Assembly: GCF_005484985.1 (NCBI RefSeq)
Contig: NZ_CP027942.1
Span: 992,001-1,056,000, forward strand
Reading direction: 5' to 3'
DNA length: 64,000 bases
DNA from: Agrococcus sp. SGAir0287
GTDB taxonomy: Bacteria > Actinomycetota > Actinomycetes > Actinomycetales > Microbacteriaceae
A program made the position numbers and the translations under genes. Every line of letters starts with the position of its first letter. Within the stretch, counting starts at the first letter, position 1. This document shows, in pieces, positions 56,744 through 64,000 of this stretch. Below the pieces are notes generated by a model that was not told the DNA's origin, searched no databases, and was given only the letters and a program-made list of their open reading frames with translations.

Positions 56744-57751
56744 CTAGCCCTGGCGCAGCACCGCCACCACGGGGCGGTGGTCGGTGCCGAGGTCGTCGTA
56801 GCCCGTGAGCACCTGCGCGGCGATCGGGCGCCAGTCCGCCGAGGCGACGACGTGGTCGATCTGCGCGCCGAGCCACGCGGGCGCCCACGTCGGCCACGTG
56901 CCGATCGCGCCCGCACCCGTCGCGCCGGCAGCGTCCACGCACGTGCCGATGTCGCCGCTGCCGACGCCGAGCGACGTCCAGTGGTCGAGCGTCGAGTTGA
57001 AGTCGCCGCCGACGATGATCGAACGTCCCTGCGCGCAGAGGCTCGCGACGTAGGCGAGATCGTCGCGCCAGTTGCGCATCTGCTGCGGGATCGGCGCCAC
57101 GGGATGCGTCGCCACCAGCACGGGACCCGAGCCGTCGTCAGGCGTGGCGACGACGGTCGGCAGCGTGTTCGTCTGCCCGACGTCGACCGACGGCTGCGCC
57201 GTGTACGAGCCGAGCGCGGCCGACACCAGCAGCGTCGTGTTGAGCGCCCCGTACTCGGAGTTCGCGAAGTCGGTCGTGATCGCCCAGAACGGATTGCCCT
57301 CCGCGCCGAGGATCTCGGCCACGCGCGTGCCCGTCTCGATCGTCGTCTCCGGCAGCATCGCCACGTCGGCGCCCGTGTCGCGCAGCAGGCCCGCGATCTC
57401 GTCCGCGCCCGGCGCGTCGCCGAGCGTGTTCCACGTCACGACGACGAGGTCGCCCTCGGCGGCCTGCACCGGCGCGTCGTCGACGCCGCGGCTCAGGTGG
57501 ATGCCCGACGACGCGACCATGAAGACGAGCAGCATCACGACGACGGCGCCCGCGAACCGGCGGATGCGCCTCGCCGTCATGAGCAGCAGGAAGAGCACCG
57601 TCAGACCCGCCGCGATCGCCACGACGCCCATCCGCAGCGACACGACCTGCGCGACGATCGGCGCCTGCTCGAGGCCGAACGTCTGCGGCCACGCGGCGAC
57701 GAGCAGCGCGGCGGCGACCGCGATGCCGAGCAGCCAGCCGAGCACCTTCAT
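56744..57751 (-). CDS. Membrane-anchored endonuclease/exonuclease/phosphatase family protein
   Basis: A 335-residue protein with three N-terminal helices (about 1-24, 38-58, 68-86) and a C-terminal EEP domain: VVVTWNTLGD, MLPETTIETG, VGGDFNSTLDHW and a final DHRPVVAVL motif. The catalytic domain would be on the outer side of the membrane. ATG with TACCCT ending 6 nt upstream. This family includes phosphodiesterases and sphingomyelinase-like proteins; the substrate is not clear. Confidence 0.88.
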   Translation of the reverse strand: MKVLGWLLGIAVAAALLVAAWPQTFGLEQAPIVAQVVSLRMGVVAIAAGLTVLFLLLMTARRIRRFAGAVVVMLLVFMVASSGIHLSRGVDDAPVQAAEGDLVVVTWNTLGDAPGADEIAGLLRDTGADVAMLPETTIETGTRVAEILGAEGNPFWAITTDFANSEYGALNTTLLVSAALGSYTAQPSVDVGQTNTLPTVVATPDDGSGPVLVATHPVAPIPQQMRNWRDDLAYVASLCAQGRSIIVGGDFNSTLDHWTSLGVGSGDIGTCVDAAGATGAGAIGTWPTWAPAWLGAQIDHVVASADWRPIAAQVLTGYDDLGTDHRPVVAVLRQG

Positions 57752-57804
57752 CCGTCCAGGGTAGGCGGCGCACCTGTAGATCGTGCGGCTCCTACGATGG
57801 AGGG

Positions 57805-58689
57805 ATGACCCCCTCCAGCACGCCCGGCTCGGGCACGCCGTGGGGTCGCATCGACCTGCACGCGCACTCGACCGAGTCCGACGGCACCGAGTCGCCGCGC
57901 GAGCTCGTGCTGCAGGCGCACGCCGCGGGCATCGACACCGTCGCGATCACCGACCACGACACGACGTCGGGGTGGGAGGAAGCGGCGGCGACGGCGCGCG
58001 AGCTCGGCATGGGGCTCGTGCCCGGCGTCGAGTTCTCCGCGCAGCAGCAGTGGGCGAGCGTCCACGTCCTCGGCTACCTCCTCGACCCCGCGGCACCCGC
58101 GTTCCTCGCGGAGCGCGAGCGCATCCGCGTCGAGCGCGTCGAGCGCGCCCGACGCATGGTCGAGCGCATCGGGGCCGACCATCCGCTCACGTGGCAGGAC
58201 GTGCAGGACCACGCGGCGCCGGGCGCGACGATCGGACGGCCGCACATCGCCGACGCGCTCGTGACGCTCGGGATCGTGCCCGACCGCTCCGCTGCGTTCG
58301 ACGGCATCCTCCACTGGCGCGGCGGCTACTACCAGCCGCACCGGGCGCCGGCGCCGTCGCAGGCCGTGCGCATCATCCGTGCCGCCGGCGGCGTGCCCGT
58401 CATCGCGCATCCCGCCGCCCGCGGCCAGGCGACCATGGACGAGCGCGTCATCGCCGAGCTCGTCGACGCGGGCCTCCTGGGCCTCGAGGTCGAGCACCGC
58501 GACAACCCGCCCGAGGCGCGCGCGTGGCTGCGCGAGCAGGCGCGCATCCACGGCCTCATCACGACCGGCTCGAGCGACTGGCACGGCCGCGGCAAGCCCA
58601 ACGCGTTCGGCGAGCACACGACGAGCGCCGAGGCGCTCGACGCGATCGTCGAGGCCGCGACCGGCGCCGAGCCCACCCGCCCGCGCTGA
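57805..58689 (+). CDS. PHP domain phosphoesterase (RNase AM/YciV-like)
   Basis: A 294-residue PHP domain protein. Metal motifs are DLHAHSTESDGTESP at residues 17-31, AITDHDTTSGW, PGVEFSAQ, GRPHIADALV, VPVIAHPAARGQ and TTGSSDWHGRGKPNAFGEHTT. These match YciV/TrpH-type enzymes, which act on 3',5'-bisphosphates or as 5'-3' exoribonucleases. The ATG has TACGAT ending 6 nt upstream. Confidence 0.9.
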   Translation: MTPSSTPGSGTPWGRIDLHAHSTESDGTESPRELVLQAHAAGIDTVAITDHDTTSGWEEAAATARELGMGLVPGVEFSAQQQWASVHVLGYLLDPAAPAFLAERERIRVERVERARRMVERIGADHPLTWQDVQDHAAPGATIGRPHIADALVTLGIVPDRSAAFDGILHWRGGYYQPHRAPAPSQAVRIIRAAGGVPVIAHPAARGQATMDERVIAELVDAGLLGLEVEHRDNPPEARAWLREQARIHGLITTGSSDWHGRGKPNAFGEHTTSAEALDAIVEAATGAEPTRPR

Positions 58690-58775
58690 CGCGCCCGCCG
58701 TCGGCACGGCGGCCGTGCGCCGATAGCCTGGCGATCGGCACGTGCCGTCGACGAGCGAGAGGACCGCATCCGCCC

Positions 58776-59429
58776 ATGGACGACCTGAGAGCTGGAGACC
58801 TGCACGCGCAGTCCCTCATGCAGCACCTCGCGGCGCACCTGGGGGAGCCGTCGACGGTGCTCGCCGAGCGCATCCCCGACGAGCTGCGCATCGACCTCGC
58901 GGTCTTCCCGCCCGCCGCCGGTCGGCCGTTCGTGACCCTCGCGACGGTCGGGATGTCGCATCTGCCGATGTTCGTCCCCTCCGAGCTCGCCGATCGCGCG
59001 CACCAGGAGCTGCTGCTCGGCGTGCCCGCCGACTGGCCGGGGCTCGTGAACGGCGTCGCCGACGTCGAGGGTGCGCTGCGCGACGATGCGGCCTACTGGC
59101 CCATCCGGCTGCTCAAGGGTCTCGCCCGCTACCCGCGCCGCAGCAGCACATGGGTGTCGTGGGGTCACACGATCCCCAGCGGCGCCCGATTCCACGACGA
59201 CGTGCCGTTCTCGACCGCGCTCGTGGCGCCGCCGCTCGGCCTGCCCGCGGAGATCATGACCGCCCGCACGCCGCTGGGTCGCGTCTCGTACCTGGCCGTC
59301 GTGCCGATCACGGATGCGGAGACGCAGCTCGCGAAGTCGACGCCGCGGGGCTCGGACGAGCTCATCGACCGGCTCGAGGCGGCCGGCGTCACGATCGCGA
59401 TCGACCCGTACCGCGCGTCCGTCGCCTGA
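58776..59429 (+). CDS. Suppressor of fused (SUFU) domain protein
   Basis: A 217-residue protein of the bacterial SUFU-like family: RIDLAVFPPAAGRPFVTLATVGMSHLPMFVP at residues 38-68 is the conserved region. These proteins are soluble, frequent in bacteria and often linked with immunity or polymorphic toxins; there is no toxin partner here. ATG after GAGAGAGGA; TAGCCT at 58724-58729 is a candidate -10. Confidence 0.75.
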   Translation: MDDLRAGDLHAQSLMQHLAAHLGEPSTVLAERIPDELRIDLAVFPPAAGRPFVTLATVGMSHLPMFVPSELADRAHQELLLGVPADWPGLVNGVADVEGALRDDAAYWPIRLLKGLARYPRRSSTWVSWGHTIPSGARFHDDVPFSTALVAPPLGLPAEIMTARTPLGRVSYLAVVPITDAETQLAKSTPRGSDELIDRLEAAGVTIAIDPYRASVA

Positions 59430-59462
59430 GGCGCTCGCGGGCGCTGCGGCGCACCACGACGT

Positions 59463-59492
59463 CGGCCCCTCGACCGGATGGTCGAGGGGCCG
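59463..59492. terminator. Bidirectional terminator hairpin
   Basis: CGGCCCCTCGACC and GGTCGAGGGGCCG form a 13-bp perfect stem with a GGAT loop. It lies between the convergent SUFU gene and the helicase gene. Confidence 0.8.
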
Positions 59493-59509
59493 AGCGCGGG
59501 ATCGTGGCC

Positions 59510-60985
59510 TCAGGCCTGGGGCGCGGCGGGCGCGCCTGCGCCGCCGCCGGAGCGGCGACGACGACGCCTGCGACGCGCCGGCGCCGCGTTGCCGTCGTGG
59601 TGCTCCGCACCGCCGCCGTCGTGCGTGCCGCGACCCTCGGCGGGCTGCGCCTCGCGCGCGGGCGCCTCGGCGCGCGCCGACTGGTCGCGACGCTGCCCGC
59701 CGCGCCCGCCGCGGCTCGAGCCGCCGCGTCCGCGGCCCCCGTCGCGGGCGGCGCGGTCGCGCTCCCGCTCGAGCTCGCGCTTGGCGACGCGGTCCGGCGG
59801 CGTCGCGCGCAGGCGACCCTTCGAGCCGGCGGGGATCGCGAGGTCCTCGAAGAGGTGGGGCGACGACGAGTACGTCTCGGCCGGCTCGGGGATGCCGAGC
59901 TCGAGCGCGCGATCGATGAAGACCCACTTGTGCAGGTCCTCCCAGTCGACGAACGTCACGGCGATGCCGGTGCGGCCCGCGCGACCCGTGCGGCCGACGC
60001 GGTGCAGGTACGTCTTCTCGTCGTCCGGGATCGTGTGGTTGATGACGTGCGTCACATCGTCGACGTCGATGCCGCGCGCGGCGACGTCGGTCGCGATGAG
60101 CACGTCCTTCTTGCCAGCCTTGAAGGCCGCCATGGCGCGCTCGCGCGCCTCCTGGCTCATGTCGCCGTGCACGGCAGCCGCCTCGAAGCCGCGGTCGATG
60201 AGCTCCTCGCATAGGCGCGACGCCGCGCGCTTCGTGCGCGTGAAGACGACGGTCTTGCCGCGGCCCTCGGCCTGCAGGATGCGGCCGATGACCTCGTCCT
60301 TGTCGAGCGCGTGCGCCCGGTAGACGAGGTGGCGGATGTTCGCCTGCGCGATCGTGTCGTCCGGATCGGTCGCACGGATGTGGATGGGGCGCGACATGAA
60401 GCGGCGCGCGAGCGCCACGATCGGGCCGGGCATCGTGGCGGAGAACAGCATCGTGTGCCGCACGGGCGGCACGAGCGAGAAGATGCGCTCGATGTCGGGC
60501 AGGAAGCCCAGGTCGAGCATCTTGTCGGCCTCGTCGAGCACGATCTCCTGGACCTTCGACAGGTCGAGGATGCGCTGGTTGGCGAGGTCGAGCAGGCGAC
60601 CGGGCGTGCCGACGACGATCTGCGCGCCCGCCTTCAGCTGCTCCACCTGGCCCTCGTACGCCTTGCCGCCGTAGATCGACGCGATCTGCGTGGGTCGGTT
60701 GCCGGTGATGAGGACCATGTCCTCGGTCACCTGCACGGCGAGCTCGCGCGTCGGCACGACGATGAGCGCCTTCACGCCGGGGCCCGGGTCGGCGCCGAGC
60801 CGCTGCGCGACGGGGAGCCCGAACGCGAAGGTCTTGCCGGTGCCGGTCTTGGCCTGGCCGATGATGTCCTGACCCGAGAGACCGAGCGGGATCGTCTGCT
60901 GCTGGATCGGGAAGGGGTCGTGGATGCCGTGGGAGGCGAGGGCCTCGACCATGTCGGCATCGATGTTCAGTTCTGCGAACGTCAA
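59510..60985 (-). CDS. DEAD-box RNA helicase (RhlE-type)
   Basis: A 491-residue helicase. Q motif FPIQQQTIP, Walker A AKTGTGKT at 45-52, PTRELAVQV, VLDEADKML (DEAD), SATMP, TRTKRAASRLCEEL, ARGIDVDDVTHVINHTIP and HRVGRTGRAGRTG are intact. The C-terminal ~100 residues are rich in R and G and probably bind RNA. The start is TTG at 60985; TAGACT (61024-61019) is a -10 candidate with a short leader. The placement next to a ferritin-like gene and DUF3107 is a recurrent actinobacterial order (as around Rv3211 in M. tuberculosis). Confidence 0.94.
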   Translation of the reverse strand: MTFAELNIDADMVEALASHGIHDPFPIQQQTIPLGLSGQDIIGQAKTGTGKTFAFGLPVAQRLGADPGPGVKALIVVPTRELAVQVTEDMVLITGNRPTQIASIYGGKAYEGQVEQLKAGAQIVVGTPGRLLDLANQRILDLSKVQEIVLDEADKMLDLGFLPDIERIFSLVPPVRHTMLFSATMPGPIVALARRFMSRPIHIRATDPDDTIAQANIRHLVYRAHALDKDEVIGRILQAEGRGKTVVFTRTKRAASRLCEELIDRGFEAAAVHGDMSQEARERAMAAFKAGKKDVLIATDVAARGIDVDDVTHVINHTIPDDEKTYLHRVGRTGRAGRTGIAVTFVDWEDLHKWVFIDRALELGIPEPAETYSSSPHLFEDLAIPAGSKGRLRATPPDRVAKRELERERDRAARDGGRGRGGSSRGGRGGQRRDQSARAEAPAREAQPAEGRGTHDGGGAEHHDGNAAPARRRRRRRRSGGGAGAPAAPQA

Positions 60986-61083
60986 GTCTGGTCCGTCTCT
61001 GGAGTGCGTGTGTCGCGAGCGAGTCTACCGGCGGCGCATCCCGATGCCCGCTGGCGCTCTCGCGGATGGCTAGGCTCGTCGCC

Positions 61084-61800
61084 GTGGTCCGATGGTTCGA
61101 TCGCACGCCGCGCGAGGTGACGAGGTCGCTGCTGCGACCCCGCAAGGTGGTGCCCGAGGGCGATCGCGTGCTGCTGCAGGACCTCGAGCCGAGCCTCGAG
61201 CAGTACCTCGGCCAGCTGCTCGCGCTGCAGCTCGTCGTGCTGCAGCAGGCGGGGCAGGCGGTGGCCGAGGCGCCCACGCTCGCCGCGAAGGCGAACCTCG
61301 TCGAGGCGCTGCGCATCGTGTCCACCCGCTACCGCGACCTCGTGCTGCTGCTGCCGCGCGACGTCGAGCCGCTGACCGCCATGGAGCCGTTCTTCGCCTC
61401 GAGCGAGCGCTTCGCGAAGGAGGTCGCGGGCGCCGACTGGTACGAGCAGGTGCTCTCGCTGCACGTGACGACGGGCCTGCTGTCGGACTTCTTCGTCGCG
61501 TACGGCGCGGGCCTGCCCGACGACGACCGCGACGCGGTGCTGCGGGTGCTGACGCGCGAGACGGGGCAGCCGCTCCTCGCGCGCGAGCTGCAGCGCGCCA
61601 TCGCGCAGAACCCGCGCCTGGCGGCGCGCATGGCGCTATGGGGTCGACGCCTCGTCGGCGACACGCTGCTGCAGATGTACCTGGCGGTGCACGGCCCCGA
61701 GGACGCGTCGCCCGCGCCGTCGCAGCGGCTCGAGCCGGCGTTCAACGACATCGTCGCGTCGCACACGCGACGCATGGATGCGCTCGGCCTCACGGCCTAG
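61084..61800 (+). CDS. Ferritin-like fold protein (MiaE-like, conserved in Actinobacteria)
   Basis: A 238-residue helical protein related to the ferritin-like fold family next to RhlE-type helicases in Actinobacteria; sometimes labelled tRNA-hydroxylase-like. Conserved text is EPSLEQYLGQLLALQLVVLQQAG and ADWYEQVLSLHVTTGLLSDFFVAYGAGL. The usual ExxH pattern is not seen, so metal binding is doubtful. I chose GTG 61084, with TAGGCT ending 7 nt upstream; an ATG at 61066 would lie upstream of that promoter element. Confidence 0.8.
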   Translation: MVRWFDRTPREVTRSLLRPRKVVPEGDRVLLQDLEPSLEQYLGQLLALQLVVLQQAGQAVAEAPTLAAKANLVEALRIVSTRYRDLVLLLPRDVEPLTAMEPFFASSERFAKEVAGADWYEQVLSLHVTTGLLSDFFVAYGAGLPDDDRDAVLRVLTRETGQPLLARELQRAIAQNPRLAARMALWGRRLVGDTLLQMYLAVHGPEDASPAPSQRLEPAFNDIVASHTRRMDALGLTA

Positions 61801-61834
61801 TCGCGCCGCCCCCGACGAGACGGGCCGCAGCGCG

Positions 61835-62128
61835 TCAGCGCGCCGACAGCAGCTGCTGCAGGCGCTGCGCGTCGCGTGCGGGCCGCACGCGGGCGAGGAC
61901 GAGCGCCGCGATCGTGCAGACGACGGCGGGTGCGACGAGCGCGAGCGTCCAGATCCACGGGTCGTCGAGGCTCCAGCCGGTGACGACCATGACGACCCAC
62001 GCCGTCGCGGTCGTCGCGGCGCCGAGGCCGGGCAGCAGGAGCAGGCCGTGCGTGTCGCGGCCCGGGATGACGTAGCGCAGGATCGCTCCGATCGCGGCCC
62101 CGAGCACCGGCATCCAGATGAGCTCCAC
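61835..62128 (-). CDS. Small membrane protein, 97 residues
   Basis: A GTG-started protein with three helices (MPVLGAAIGAILRYVI, LLLLPGLGAATTATAWVVMVVTGW, WTLALVAPAVVCTIAALVLARV). It is directly downstream of the DUF3107 gene. The GTG overlaps the codon (TGG) that stands where the DUF3107 stop should be; an A in place of one G would make TGATG, giving both the missing stop and an ATG start. Function unknown. Confidence 0.7.
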   Translation of the reverse strand: MELIWMPVLGAAIGAILRYVIPGRDTHGLLLLPGLGAATTATAWVVMVVTGWSLDDPWIWTLALVAPAVVCTIAALVLARVRPARDAQRLQQLLSAR

Positions 62129-62346
62129 CAGGCCACGAATCCCACGCGGCGCGTCGACTCCGAGCCGATCTCGACGTAGGCGATCTGCGCGCTCGGCACG
62201 AGGTATCGACGCCCCTTGGCGTCGTCGAGGGAGAGGAGTCCGCCGTCGAGCGCCGACGTGACCGCGGACTCGACCTCGGCAGGCGACTGCGCCGAGTCGA
62301 ACGCGATCTCGCGGGCGGTGTCCTTGATGCCGATGCGGATGTCCAT
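62128..62346 (-). CDS. DUF3107 protein with apparently lost stop codon
   Basis: The 72-residue core (MDIRIGIKDTAREIAFDSAQ ... STRRVGFVA) is the whole length of the actinobacterial DUF3107 family, which normally ends right after GFVA. Here the next codon is TGG (62130-62128 on the minus strand), so the frame stays open down to 61636 and would add about 164 unrelated residues across two other genes. The coordinates given cover the conserved part and the altered stop position. ATG 62346 has TATCCT ending 6 nt upstream. Function unknown; M. tuberculosis Rv3208A belongs to the same family and lies in a comparable neighbourhood. Confidence 0.8.
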
Positions 62347-62444
62347 GCCGCAAGGATATGGGATCGGCTCCGGGCCATCGTGCGCGTTCGCCGACAGCGG
62401 CCGGGGTGCGCCGCGGTGTCGGCGGAGCACCCTACGGTCGAGGG

Positions 62445-64000
62445 GTGCCCACGATCCTCGACGCCTCCCAGCGCGCCGTCCTCGACCTGCCCGAGGATGC
62501 GAGCGCGACGGTGCTCGGCGTCGCCGGCGCTGGCAAGACGACGACGATCGTCGAGCTCGTGGCCGATCGGCTCGCGCGGCCGGGCTGGGCGGGCGGCGAC
62601 GTGCTCGTGCTCGCCGGGTCGCGAGCCGCGGCCACGCGGCTGCGCGATCGGCTCGCGGCGCGCGTCGACGTCGTGACGCCCGGTCCGCTCGCGCGCACGG
62701 CGGCGTCCTTCGCGTACGCGCTGCTGGGGGAGCAGGCGCTCGCGGACGGCGTCGAGCGCCCGCAGCTGCTCTCGGGCGCCGAGCAGGACGGCATGCTCGC
62801 CGACCTCCTCGCCGGCCACGTCGCGATGGAGGCTGGGCCTGCGTGGCCGCAGCACCTCGGCCCCGAGGTGCGCGAGCAGCAGGGATTCCGCACGGAGCTG
62901 CGCGACGTGCTGGCGCGGGCGCGCGAGCAGGGTCTGGATCGCGCGGCGCTCGAGGCGCTCGCGCGCGAGCAGGATCGGCCGGAGTGGGCGGCGGCCGGCG
63001 CCATCCAGCACGAGCTCGACCAGGTGCTCGCGCTCGCGCATCGCGACGGCGTCGGCGCCGTCGACGCCGCGAGCCTCCTCGCACGCGCCGCGGCCATCGT
63101 CGAGCGCGGCGGTCGACGACTGCGGCTGCTCGTCGTCGACGACGCCCAGGAGCTCACGGAGGGCGCGGCGCGTCTCGTCGCGGCGCTGCACGCGACGGGC
63201 ACCGCCGTCGTCGCGTTCGGCGACCCCGACACGGCGACCGACATGTTCCGCGGTGCCGATCCGTCGATCGTCGGCGGGCTGGGCGCGCGGCTCGGGTTCG
63301 TCACGAGGATCGACCTCGCGATCGACCATCGGCACGGACCCGCGCTGCGCGCGGCGATCGGCGACCTCTCGGCGCGCATCGGCACGGCGCTCGGCGGCAC
63401 GCACCGCGCCGCCGAGGCGGCGGGCGGCGAGGGAGCGATCGCCGTGCACCGCGTCGACGGCGCCGTCGAGCAGGCCCGCCGCGTCGCGCGCATCTTGCGT
63501 CGCAGGCACCTCGTCGACGGCGTCGCGTGGGGCGAGATGGCGGTCGTGACGCGATCGGGCAGGCTCGCCGCCGAGCTCGAGCGCGCGCTCGCCGACCTCG
63601 AGGTGCCGACGCTGCGCGAGGGCGGGTCGGCGGTGCGCGCCTCGAGCGTCGCCGACGACCTCGTCGCGATGCTCGCCGTCGTCACGGGCGTCGAGCCCAT
63701 CGGCCCCGAGTCGTCGCGCCGCATCCTCTCCTCGCCGCTCGTCGGGCTCGACGGCGTGGGTCTGCGGCGGCTGCGCCGCGCCGTGCGTCACCGGGCGATC
63801 GCCGCGGAGCGGCCACCGGGATCGGGCGACGAGCTGCTCGCCGAGGCGCTCGCCGACGAGACCGCGCTCGACGGCGTCGGCGGACCCGAGGCGCGCATCG
63901 CCCGCGACGTCGCCTCGCGGCTGCGGCACGCGGCGACGCGCGCGCAGGGCGACGACCCCGACACCGCCGTCGAGCTGCTGTGGCGGCTGTGGGACGGCGC
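62445..64000 (+). CDS. UvrD/AdnA-like ATP-dependent helicase (3' end beyond window)
   Basis: An SF1 helicase truncated by the window end; 518 codons are visible. Walker A is GVAGAGKT at 25-32, and LLVVDDAQELTEGAARL gives a DDAQ-type Walker B. Further landmarks are VAFGDPDTATDMFRGADP, a UvrD-type motif III-like region. In Actinobacteria a protein of this kind next to DUF3107 is usually AdnA, the partner of AdnB in double-strand break repair; the nuclease end is not visible. GTG at 62445 with TACGGT ending 6 nt upstream. Confidence 0.85.
   Translation, partial: MPTILDASQRAVLDLPEDASATVLGVAGAGKTTTIVELVADRLARPGWAGGDVLVLAGSRAAATRLRDRLAARVDVVTPGPLARTAASFAYALLGEQALADGVERPQLLSGAEQDGMLADLLAGHVAMEAGPAWPQHLGPEVREQQGFRTELRDVLARAREQGLDRAALEALAREQDRPEWAAAGAIQHELDQVLALAHRDGVGAVDAASLLARAAAIVERGGRRLRLLVVDDAQELTEGAARLVAALHATGTAVVAFGDPDTATDMFRGADPSIVGGLGARLGFVTRIDLAIDHRHGPALRAAIGDLSARIGTALGGTHRAAEAAGGEGAIAVHRVDGAVEQARRVARILRRRHLVDGVAWGEMAVVTRSGRLAAELERALADLEVPTLREGGSAVRASSVADDLVAMLAVVTGVEPIGPESSRRILSSPLVGLDGVGLRRLRRAVRHRAIAAERPPGSGDELLAEALADETALDGVGGPEARIARDVASRLRHAATRAQGDDPDTAVELLWRLWDG

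Noticed and set aside
61636..62346. A 236-residue DUF3107 fusion protein
   Set aside because: The added part has shadow-like composition and runs over two other genes; loss of a stop codon explains the frame better.

Overview
The window is 64 kb of very GC-rich DNA that is almost entirely coding, with short intergenic gaps. The gene content points to an aerobic actinobacterium of the family Microbacteriaceae; an Agrococcus-like genus is my guess from general appearance and is not proven. Supporting marks are an actinobacterial-type DapD and FdxA-DapC pair, DUF3117, DUF3107, TatB, an AdnA-like helicase beside an RhlE-type helicase, and many genes with a TAnnnT -10 hexamer only 6-7 nt before the start codon (predicted leaderless mRNAs). 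I saw no rRNA, tRNA, CRISPR array, insertion sequence or prophage.

Layout. 1-3173: end of an Mnh/Mrp sodium/proton antiporter operon (C, D, E, F, G). 3220-7708: a glycine riboswitch followed by gcvT-gcvH-gcvP. 7804-18037: oligopeptide ABC transport (an orphan lipoprotein, then a complete set of binding protein, two permeases and a fused double ATPase), interrupted by a DCC-family redox protein, a CPBP membrane protease and a PH-domain protein. 18204-23355: typA, a DUF559 endonuclease-fold gene bracketed by 76-bp inverted repeats, and a divergent flavin monooxygenase/FMN reductase pair. 23415-29776: PIG-L deacetylase, ferredoxin, DapC, citrate synthase, purine permease and a terpene-cyclase-like protein. 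29796-35702: ABC exporter, divergent dapD/dapE, a PIG-V-like mannosyltransferase and DUF3117. 35776-43286: O-methyltransferase, TatB, MFS transporter, PLP decarboxylase, then Mrp/DUF1003/MgtE-N-CBS and a GSP17M-like protein. 43231-49066: LysG/LysE, aminopeptidase P, two hydrolases and an unknown protein. 56744-64000: endonuclease/phosphatase, PHP phosphoesterase, SUFU protein, DEAD helicase, ferritin-like protein, DUF3107, a small membrane protein and the start of an AdnA-like helicase.

The most interesting block is 49085-56240. Two divergent operons leave one 90-bp promoter region. The minus operon encodes an SDR reductase, a PlsC acyltransferase and an alkyl-DHAP-synthase-like FAD enzyme. 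The plus operon encodes a degenerate ferritin-like protein, a fatty acyl-CoA reductase fused to a HAD phosphatase, and an intact diiron ferritin-like protein. Together they would make a nearly complete aerobic ether-lipid route. The diiron protein is a candidate for an oxygen-dependent plasmalogen (vinyl-ether) desaturase unrelated in sequence to CarF/TMEM189. This is an inference from gene content.

Other points of note: the dapD/dapE start regions share one 14-bp palindrome that supplies a -10 box to each strand at identical spacing; three phased CTGCAG sites lie between lysG and lysE; an 8-bp repeat array fills the gap between the stop codons of lysE and pepP; and the DUF3107 gene appears to have lost its stop codon by a single base.
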